The notes under the pieces were generated by a model. That model saw only the letters and a list, made by a program, of their open reading frames with translations. It had not been told where the DNA came from and did not search any database. Source: an uncultured Prevotellaceae bacterium (GTDB taxonomy: Bacteria > Bacteroidota > Bacteroidia > Bacteroidales > Bacteroidaceae). From it: a DNA stretch of 57,833 nt. The position numbers and the translations under genes were made by a program. This document shows positions 51,980 to 57,833 of this stretch, piece after piece. Every line of letters starts with the position of its first letter. Position 1 is the first letter of the stretch. Location: positions 1-57,833 of the forward strand of contig CADCDY010000016.1 in NCBI GenBank assembly GCA_902800245.1, written 5' to 3'.

Positions 51980-53692
51980 ATGGGAATACTGGCAGTTATT
52001 TCGCTAGTAGGACTGGCAGCATCGAGTGCCAGCACAACAAATGTAGAGGACAATTCCGTGTTCGTCCTGTCACTCTCAGGAACGTTGAACGAACGAGCAG
52101 CTGAGGATCCTTTGGCCACGCTGACTGGAGAAGTGAGCGAAAACATCGGACTGGACAAACTGCTGAATGCCATTAAAAAGGCTAAAGACAAAGAAGAAAT
52201 CAAGGGTATATACATCGAGGCCGGCCTGTTCTCTTCGGACACTCCTGCTTCGACGCACGCCATCCGCGAGGCCCTGCTCGACTTCAAGAAGAGCGGCAAG
52301 TGGATTGTGGCCTATGCCGACACTTACGAGCAGTCCACCTATTATATATGTAGTGTCGCCGACAAGATTTTCCTGAACCCTGACGGCATGATTGACTGGC
52401 ACGGACTGGCCTCGACGCCGTATTTCGTGAAGGACTTGCTGGCCAAGTTTGGCGTGAAGTATCAGCTTTGCAAGGTGGGTAAATATAAGAGCGCTCCTGA
52501 AATGATGACTGCCGACGGCATGAGCGAGCCTAACCGCGAGCAGGTGACCGCCTACATCAACGGCATCTGGGAGGTTATGCTGAAAGACGTCTCTGACAGC
52601 CGTAAGATTCCCGTCGATTCGCTGAACGCCTACGCCGACCGCTTCGTAACGCTGGCTGAACCAGAGGATTACGTCAAGATGAAGATGGTCGACAAGCTGA
52701 TTTACACCGACGAAGTGAAAGGCGAAGTCAAGAAGATGTTGAAAATTGACGAAAGTGACGACATCAAGCAGCTGACACTGGCCGATATGGAAGGCGTGAA
52801 AGGCAAGAAAGAGGGGGGCGACCAGATTGCCGTCTACTATGCCTATGGTGAAATCGTCGACTCTGAGACCGGCAGCCTCGTGGACACCGAACACAATATC
52901 GTGGCAAATACCGTCTGCAAGGATTTGGAGAAACTGACGAACGACGACGACGTGAAAGCCGTCGTACTGCGTGTCAACTCGCCTGGCGGTTCGGCCTATG
53001 CCTCTGAGCAGATTTGGCGCGCCGTCACAAACCTCAAGGCTAAGAAGCCCGTCGTTGTCTCCATGGGTGGCTATGCTGCTTCTGGCGGTTACTACATCAG
53101 CTGTGCAGCCAACTACATTGTCTCCGAGCCCACCACCATCACTGGCTCTATCGGCATCTTCGGCATGTTCCCCGACTTCAGCGGACTGCTCACTGAGAAG
53201 CTGGGCGTGAAGTTCGACGAGGTGAAGACCAACAAGCACGCCGCCTTCGGCACGATAGCTCGTCCGTTCAACGCAGAGGAAATGGCTCTGCTCGAACAGT
53301 ACATCGGGCGCGGCTACAACCTCTTCCGCAAGCGCGTGGCAGACGGTCGCCAACAGTCCATCGAGCAGATTGAGGAAATTGCCCAGGGCCGTGTATGGCT
53401 GGGCAACGACGCCCTGAAAATCAAGCTCGTCGACGAAATCGGTGGTCTCGACAAGGCCATTGCGAAAGCTGCCAGTCTGGCCAAAGTCAGTGAGTATCAC
53501 GCCACGAGCTATCCTGAGGAACAGAGCTGGTGGGAAAATCTGCTTGACCAAGCCACGTCCAAGAACAACTATCTGGACGAGCAGCTGCAGGCAACGCTGG
53601 GCGAATACTACGAGCCGTTCAAGTTCGTCAAGAACATGAACCGCCAGAGCGCCATTCAGGCCCGCCTGCCCTATTATGTGAATATTAAATAA
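51980..53692 (+). CDS. sppA: Signal peptide peptidase SppA, N terminus damaged
   Basis: 570 residues as read from the first in-frame ATG. SppA is a membrane-anchored serine/lysine protease that degrades leftover signal peptides. Both halves of the 67K-type enzyme are present: Lys in the first half (GKWIVAYADTY) and catalytic Ser in the second (GGYAASGGYYIS, with RVNSPGGSAYASEQIW before it). The anchor helix is cut: upstream in-frame codons read VILVGII, clearly part of it, but have no start, while the ATG at 51957 after the promoter is two bases out of frame and stops after SSL. A deletion of the first codons is likely. Confidence 0.88.
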   Translation: MGILAVISLVGLAASSASTTNVEDNSVFVLSLSGTLNERAAEDPLATLTGEVSENIGLDKLLNAIKKAKDKEEIKGIYIEAGLFSSDTPASTHAIREALLDFKKSGKWIVAYADTYEQSTYYICSVADKIFLNPDGMIDWHGLASTPYFVKDLLAKFGVKYQLCKVGKYKSAPEMMTADGMSEPNREQVTAYINGIWEVMLKDVSDSRKIPVDSLNAYADRFVTLAEPEDYVKMKMVDKLIYTDEVKGEVKKMLKIDESDDIKQLTLADMEGVKGKKEGGDQIAVYYAYGEIVDSETGSLVDTEHNIVANTVCKDLEKLTNDDDVKAVVLRVNSPGGSAYASEQIWRAVTNLKAKKPVVVSMGGYAASGGYYISCAANYIVSEPTTITGSIGIFGMFPDFSGLLTEKLGVKFDEVKTNKHAAFGTIARPFNAEEMALLEQYIGRGYNLFRKRVADGRQQSIEQIEEIAQGRVWLGNDALKIKLVDEIGGLDKAIAKAASLAKVSEYHATSYPEEQSWWENLLDQATSKNNYLDEQLQATLGEYYEPFKFVKNMNRQSAIQARLPYYVNIK

Positions 53693-53701
53693 TTCGGAAT
53701 C

Positions 53702-54874
53702 ATGGAGGGCGATTTCATCAAAATCAACAAGTGGCTGCTTCCACTAAGCTGGTGCTACGGACTGGTCGTCAAGCTGCGCAATTTCCTGTTCGAGACAGGA
53801 GCGCTGAAGTCGCGGTCGTTCAGTGTACCTGTCATTGCGGTGGGCAACATCACTGTCGGTGGAACCGGCAAGACCCCTCACGTGGAATATCTGGCCGGAT
53901 TGCTGAAGGACCAGTTCAAGGTTGCTGTTCTCAGTCGCGGCTACAAACGTAAGAGCAAGGGATTCATCATTGCACAGCCCGACACCGCCATGAACGATAT
54001 TGGAGATGAGCCCTATCAGATGAAGCAGAAATTCCCCTCTGTGACCATTGCCGTCGACAAAGACCGCTGTCACGGCATCGACACATTGACGGAAAATGAC
54101 AAGAATCTCGATGTCGTATTGCTCGACGACGCCTTCCAGCACCGTTACGTCAAGCCCGGCGTCAACATCCTGCTGGTGGACTATCACCGTCTCATCATCT
54201 ACGACACGCTGCTGCCTGCCGGACGCCTGCGCGAACCGCTCCAAGGCAAGGACCGTGCCGACATCGTCATCGTGACGAAATGCCCGAAGGACATGAAACC
54301 CATGGAGTATCGCGTCATCACGAAGGCCATGAGCCTCTACCCTTACCAGCGGCTCTATTTCTCAACGCTCGACTACGACATCCTGAAGCCCGTCTTCACG
54401 AATGGTGGCACTGGCAGAAAGAAGCTCAACGAACTGACGGACTTCCACACCCTGCTGCTCACGGGCATTGGGTCGCCCCAACAATTGGAGCACGACCTCG
54501 CGCCCCTCATTCCTCACATCTCGCCGCTCTCCTTTCCCGACCATCATCAGTTCTGCAAGAAGGACATCCAGCTCATCAACGAGACCTTCGCGGCCATGCC
54601 GTCGCCGAAGTGTATCATCACCACCGAGAAGGATGTTACGCGACTGAAAACCGTCGAAGGGCTGAGCGACGAAGTCAGAAAGAATCTTTATGTATTACCT
54701 GTCCGCATCACTTTCTTGCTGGATCAGGAAGAAATGTTTAACCAACAAATTATAGGCTATGTACGAAAAAATTCAAGAAACAGCATCCTGGCTCAAGGCA
54801 AGGATGAAGACAAGTCCAAAGACAGCGATTATTCTGGGAACAGGCCTCGGACAATTAGCTTCCGAAATAACTGA
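53702..54874 (+). CDS. lpxK: Tetraacyldisaccharide 4'-kinase
   Basis: 390 residues. LpxK adds the 4'-phosphate to lipid A precursors at the inner membrane. N-terminal helix, then P loop VGGTGKTPHVEYL (near 56-68), LSRGYKRKSKG, and VVLLDDAFQHRYV. The last 39 codons overlap the start of the purine nucleoside phosphorylase gene by 116 bases in another frame; the family-typical end YVRKNSRNSILAQ falls inside that overlap. Starts nine bases after sppA. Confidence 0.92.
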   Translation: MEGDFIKINKWLLPLSWCYGLVVKLRNFLFETGALKSRSFSVPVIAVGNITVGGTGKTPHVEYLAGLLKDQFKVAVLSRGYKRKSKGFIIAQPDTAMNDIGDEPYQMKQKFPSVTIAVDKDRCHGIDTLTENDKNLDVVLLDDAFQHRYVKPGVNILLVDYHRLIIYDTLLPAGRLREPLQGKDRADIVIVTKCPKDMKPMEYRVITKAMSLYPYQRLYFSTLDYDILKPVFTNGGTGRKKLNELTDFHTLLLTGIGSPQQLEHDLAPLIPHISPLSFPDHHQFCKKDIQLINETFAAMPSPKCIITTEKDVTRLKTVEGLSDEVRKNLYVLPVRITFLLDQEEMFNQQIIGYVRKNSRNSILAQGKDEDKSKDSDYSGNRPRTISFRNN

Positions 54875-55571
54875 CACGCTCGAGTTCCCGTATAGCGAAA
54901 TCCCCAACTTCCCCGTTTCCACCGTCGAAGGACATAGCGGCAAGCTCATCTTCGGCAAGCTCGGGGGCATCGACATCATGGCCATGCAGGGCCGATTCCA
55001 CTACTACGAGGGCTACAATATGAAGGAGGTGACGTTCCCCGTCCGCGTCATGTACGAACTGGGCATCAAGACGCTCTTCGTCTCGAACGCAGCAGGTGGC
55101 ATGAACCCCGCTTTCAAGATTGGAGACCTCATGGTGATTACCGACCACATCAATTTCTTCCCCGAGCATCCCCTGCGCGGCAAGAACTTCCCAACCGGTC
55201 CACGCTTCCCCGACATGCACGAGGCCTACGATCACGAACTCATCAACCTCGCCACACAGATTGCCAAGGAAAGGAAAATTCGTCTGGTTTACGGCGTGTA
55301 CATCGGTGTGACTGGTCCTACGTTCGAGACGCCCGCAGAGTATCGCATGTATCGCACACTCGGCGGCGACACCGTCGGCATGTCAACCGTGCCTGAAGTC
55401 ATCGTGGCTCACCACTGCGGCATCAAGACCTTCGGCATCAGCGTCGTTACCGACTTGGGTGGCTTCGACAATCCCGTTGAGGTCAGCCACGAGGAGGTGC
55501 AGGAAGCTGCCGACAAGGCTCAGCCCATCATGACGGAAATCATGCGCGAAATGATCAAGCGCACCGCCTAA
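54759..55571 (+). CDS. Purine nucleoside phosphorylase (trimeric type)
   Basis: 270 residues. AIILGTGLGQLASEI, VEGHSGKL, MQGRFHYYEGYNMKEVTFPVRV, FVSNAAGGMNPAFKIGDLMVITDHINF and the purine site GVTGPTFETPAEYRM are present. Splits purine nucleosides with phosphate in salvage. Translation starts inside the end of lpxK (116-base overlap), so the two are likely co-expressed. Confidence 0.94.
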   Translation: MYEKIQETASWLKARMKTSPKTAIILGTGLGQLASEITDTLEFPYSEIPNFPVSTVEGHSGKLIFGKLGGIDIMAMQGRFHYYEGYNMKEVTFPVRVMYELGIKTLFVSNAAGGMNPAFKIGDLMVITDHINFFPEHPLRGKNFPTGPRFPDMHEAYDHELINLATQIAKERKIRLVYGVYIGVTGPTFETPAEYRMYRTLGGDTVGMSTVPEVIVAHHCGIKTFGISVVTDLGGFDNPVEVSHEEVQEAADKAQPIMTEIMREMIKRTA

Positions 55572-55581
55572 AGTTCAGTAT

Positions 55582-55600
55582 GTTGCTGTGCCACAGCAAC
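55582..55600 (+). other. Short perfect hairpin between the phosphorylase gene and thiL
   Basis: GTTGCTGTG and CACAGCAAC flank a single C; no T tail follows. Probably an mRNA structure rather than a terminator. Confidence 0.45.
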
Positions 55601-55616
55601 AACCAAAACAAAAAGA

Positions 55617-56756
55617 ATGGAAATAGCAAAATTAGGAGAATTCGGTTTGATTGACCGCCTGACTGCGGACATCAAACCCAACAACGAATCAACAAAGTAC
55701 GGCGTAGGCGACGACTGCGCCGTACTTCACTATCCCGACTCAGAGGTCCTCGTCACCACCGACATGCTGATGGAGGGCGTACATTTCGACCTCACATACA
55801 TCGACCTGCAGCACCTCGGATGGAAGTCGGCAATGGTCAACATCAGCGACATCTTTGCCATGAACGGCACCCCGCGACAGATGACCGTCTCGCTGGCCAT
55901 CAGCAAGCGCTTCACCGTTGAGGACCTCGAGCAGTTCTACTCCGGACTGCGCATGGCCTGCGACAAGTGGGGCGTCGACATCGTCGGAGGCGACACCACG
56001 TCAAGCTACACCGGACTGGCCATCAGCATTACATGTATTGGTGAAGCGCGCAAGGAAGACATTGTCTATCGCAACGGAGCCCGCGAGACTGACCTCGTCT
56101 GCGTCTCAGGCGACCTCGGAGCCGCCTACATGGGCCTCCAGCTCCTCGAGCGCGAAAAAGCCGTCTATTACCAAATGGTGGACGACGCGAAGCGGAAGTC
56201 TGCCACAGTTCCCGCTGGTTCTCCAGCGGGTGTGCCCCCCGGTCGTGTGGACGGCAGTTCGGCTGCCGTCAATATCCCCGACTTCCAGCCCGACTTCTCC
56301 GGCAAGGAATACCTCCTCCAGCGCCAGCTGAAGACCGAGGCCCGCGGCGACATCATCCAACGCCTGCGCGAGGCCGGCATCCGGCCTACCGCCATGATGG
56401 ACATCAGCGACGGACTATCCTCCGAACTCATGCACATCTGCAAGCAGAGCCACGTGGGCTGCCGCATCTTCGAGAAGCAAATCCCCATCGACTATCAGAC
56501 CGCCGTGATGGCCGAGGAACTCAACATGAACGTCACCACCTGCGCCCTCAATGGCGGCGAGGACTACGAACTGCTGTTCACCGTTCCTATTGGCGACCAT
56601 GCGAAGATTCAGGAAATCGACGACGTCCGGCTCATCGGCCACATCACCCACGAGAGTCTCGGACAGGTGCTCGTCACCCGCGACGACCAGGAATTTGAGC
56701 TAAAAGCCCAAGGTTGGAACCCACTGAGCAGCGAGAGCAATGCCAAGCATGCTTGA
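55617..56756 (+). CDS. thiL: Thiamine-monophosphate kinase
   Basis: 379 residues. ThiL makes thiamine diphosphate. Family motifs: GVGDDCAVL, TTDMLMEGVHFDL, VNISDIFAMNG, IVGGDTTSS, VSGDLGAAYMGLQLL, MMDISDGLSSEL and NGGEDYELLF. Residues about 190-222 (SATVPAGSPAGVPPGRVDGSS) look like an insertion: it is Pro/Gly/Ala-rich, and its DNA holds two perfect hairpins (56211-56230 and 56250-56270). The frame stays open. Confidence 0.92.
   Translation: MEIAKLGEFGLIDRLTADIKPNNESTKYGVGDDCAVLHYPDSEVLVTTDMLMEGVHFDLTYIDLQHLGWKSAMVNISDIFAMNGTPRQMTVSLAISKRFTVEDLEQFYSGLRMACDKWGVDIVGGDTTSSYTGLAISITCIGEARKEDIVYRNGARETDLVCVSGDLGAAYMGLQLLEREKAVYYQMVDDAKRKSATVPAGSPAGVPPGRVDGSSAAVNIPDFQPDFSGKEYLLQRQLKTEARGDIIQRLREAGIRPTAMMDISDGLSSELMHICKQSHVGCRIFEKQIPIDYQTAVMAEELNMNVTTCALNGGEDYELLFTVPIGDHAKIQEIDDVRLIGHITHESLGQVLVTRDDQEFELKAQGWNPLSSESNAKHA
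56211..56270. repeat. Two palindromic hairpins inside thiL
   Basis: CCCGCTGG-TTCT-CCAGCGGG (56211-56230) and GACGGCAG-TTCGG-CTGCCGTC (56250-56270) lie 19 bases apart within the insertion of the ThiL coding sequence. The first can extend through CACA/TGTG (56204-56207 with 56231-56234). Confidence 0.7.
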
Positions 56757-56861
56757 GCATTGCCGAGTCGCAAAAGTGGGTGACCCGTAGGGTCAATCCC
56801 ACATTGCAATAAGGGAAAACGCCTAAAATCGGCCACTTTTCAAAAAAAAATCAGGAAAAGT

Positions 56862-56892
56862 TTGGCCGATTCATTTTTTCTTCGTACCTTTG
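56862..56892 (+). promoter_or_regulatory. Promoter of tRNA-Phe
   Basis: TTTG (56862-56865), 19-base spacer, TACCTTTG (56885-56892). The tRNA begins about 35 bases after the expected start. Confidence 0.75.
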
Positions 56893-56931
56893 CACCCGCA
56901 AATAAACAAAAGCGTTCTTTTATAACATGTT

Positions 56932-57004
56932 GGTGCCTTAGCTCAGTTGGTAGAGCATCGGACTGAAAATCCGTGTGTCCCCGGTTCGATTCCTGGAGGT
57001 ACCA
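56932..57004 (+). tRNA. tRNA-Phe (GAA)
   Basis: 73 bases. Acceptor GGTGCCT pairs with AGGTACC (one G-T pair); D arm GCTC...GAGC; anticodon loop CTGAAAA with anticodon GAA; T loop TTCGATT. The discriminator is A and CCA is not encoded. The T stem (CCCGG/CCTGG) has one C-T mismatch and the top anticodon-stem pair is T-T. It stands alone between thiL and the pantothenate kinase gene. Confidence 0.93.
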
Positions 57005-57035
57005 CTTTTCCTCCTTTCATTATGAACCCAAACTA

Positions 57036-57056
57036 TGAATTGTTAATTGTGAATTG
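57036..57056. repeat. 7-bp tandem repeat (TGAATTG x3)
   Basis: TGAATTG, TTAATTG, TGAATTG in register between tRNA-Phe and the pantothenate kinase start. Same unit as the array inside the ZIP gene. Confidence 0.8.
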
Positions 57057-57063
57057 ATATTTT

Positions 57064-57833
57064 ATGGGAATAATTATTGGAATTGACGTGGGCATATCCA
57101 CCACAAAGATTGTCGGACTGCGCGAAGGAAAGGTTCTCTCCCCCATCCGCATCACCGCTGCCGACCAGGTGACTTCACTCTACGGCGCCTTTGGCAAGTA
57201 TCTGCACGACAACAAGATTGAGCTCAAGGACGTCGAGCAAGTCATGCTTACGGGCGTCGGAGCAGCCTATATCGACGAACCGGTCTATGGCATTCCCACA
57301 CAGAAAGTCGACGAATTCATGGCCGACGGCCTCGGAGCACGCTTCGAGAGCGGACTGTCCAAAGCCATCGTCGTCTCCATGGGCACCGGCACCAGCTTTG
57401 TCCAGTGCTGTGGCGACGACATCCACCACATCGGCGGTATCGGCATTGGCGGCGGCACGCTGCAAGGCCTCAGCCGCGTCATGCTCAACACCCGCGACCC
57501 CAAGCAGATTCAGAGTCTGGCCATGCAGGGCGACATCCACAACATTAATCTCCTCATTGGCGACATCTCCACCCATCCGCTGCCCGGACTGCCCATGGAT
57601 GCCACCGCCTCGCTGTTCTCCAAAGCCCAGTACGACGCCCCCAAGGAAGACCTTGCCCTCGGCATCATCGTCATGGTGTTGCAGACCATCGGCTCTGCCG
57701 CCATCCTCTCGTCGCTCAATTCCGGCATCAAGGACTTTGTCCTCATCGGCAACCTCACCCTCCTGCCTCAGTGCAAGGACATCTACCCCATGCTCGAGAA
57801 ACTCTACAAAGTCCGTTTCCACATCCCCAAATA
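57064..57833 (+). CDS. coaW: Type II pantothenate kinase (partial)
   Basis: The first 256 codons are inside the window; the gene runs on past 57833. ASKHA-fold kinase: IIIGIDVGISTTKIVGL (phosphate 1 loop at 3-19), VMLTGVGAAYI, VVSMGTGTSFVQ and GIGIGGGTLQGLSRVM match CoaW-type pantothenate kinases, the first step of coenzyme A synthesis. The start ATG follows a 7-bp repeat array; there is no separate promoter between it and tRNA-Phe that I can see. Confidence 0.88.
   Translation, partial: MGIIIGIDVGISTTKIVGLREGKVLSPIRITAADQVTSLYGAFGKYLHDNKIELKDVEQVMLTGVGAAYIDEPVYGIPTQKVDEFMADGLGARFESGLSKAIVVSMGTGTSFVQCCGDDIHHIGGIGIGGGTLQGLSRVMLNTRDPKQIQSLAMQGDIHNINLLIGDISTHPLPGLPMDATASLFSKAQYDAPKEDLALGIIVMVLQTIGSAAILSSLNSGIKDFVLIGNLTLLPQCKDIYPMLEKLYKVRFHIPK

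Noticed and set aside
52076..53551. 491-codon open frame on the minus strand
   Set aside because: Antisense to sppA, whose motifs are unmistakable; composition (many His, Val) is that of a shadow frame.

Overview
The window looks like chromosome of a Bacteroidota member, most likely a Prevotella-type Bacteroidales. Reasons seen in the sequence: almost every expressed gene is preceded by the Bacteroidetes promoter (TAnnTTTG at -7, TTTG about 20 bases upstream) rather than an Escherichia-type promoter; Shine-Dalgarno sequences are nearly absent; and the gene set is typical of the group (DUF4827, DUF4738, DUF4230, ROK pairs, SLBB/Wzz export genes, the holA/HsdR_N pair, an L-fucose-isomerase-like protein). 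It is mostly a housekeeping region. No transposase, phage gene, CRISPR array or rRNA was found.

Layout. 1-7400 (mostly minus strand): an aromatic-amino-acid-type leader/attenuator at the very edge, a C1 aminopeptidase, an M48 lipoprotein protease, a shortened nucleotidyltransferase-family gene and the Wzz and SLBB polysaccharide-export proteins. 7500-14000: slyD and a deletion-damaged aroC, a candidate small RNA, pyrK-pyrD, an XRE regulator with a long AT-rich flank, then holA facing an HsdR_N-domain gene. 14000-20900 (minus): zinc-ribbon coiled-coil protein, Nif3, a PurF-family protein lacking its glutaminase nucleophile, a sugar-kinase/RapZ fusion, small zinc protein, esterase, ZIP transporter. 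21100-29100: metallo-hydrolase, free-methionine-sulfoxide reductase, a 750-base gene-free stretch with a 22-bp periodic array, rhodanese, GH43, gpsA, lysS. 29200-41400: two ROK proteins, nucleoside kinase, frameshifted zntA, sugar nucleotidyltransferase, DHH phosphoesterase, glmM, groESL. 41500-57833: second candidate small RNA, DUF4450 protein, sugar isomerase, pgi, HAD phosphatase, third candidate small RNA, DUF4230 pair, trmO, AI-2E-family permease, sppA, lpxK, purine nucleoside phosphorylase, thiL, tRNA-Phe and the start of a type II pantothenate kinase.

How the genes relate. Several pieces converge on the cell envelope and amino-sugar metabolism (glmM, pgi, the kinase/RapZ fusion, lpxK, SLBB/Wzz) and on nucleotide metabolism (pyrK-pyrD, nucleoside kinase, nucleoside phosphorylase, PurF-like protein). 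Zinc is handled by an importer (ZIP) and an exporter (zntA), and both genes carry a seven-base tandem repeat inside the reading frame.

Most interesting signals: (1) a complete transcription-attenuation leader with a Tyr/Phe-rich peptide at 13-210; (2) short tandem arrays, usually 7 bp per unit but with different unit sequences, scattered between and inside genes; (3) three promoter-to-terminator noncoding transcripts, one carrying the ten bases of the 16S rRNA 3' end; (4) a run of apparently leaderless mRNAs; (5) the PurF and ROK proteins with lost catalytic residues; (6) internal deletions in aroC, zntA and sppA that may be real decay or assembly damage.
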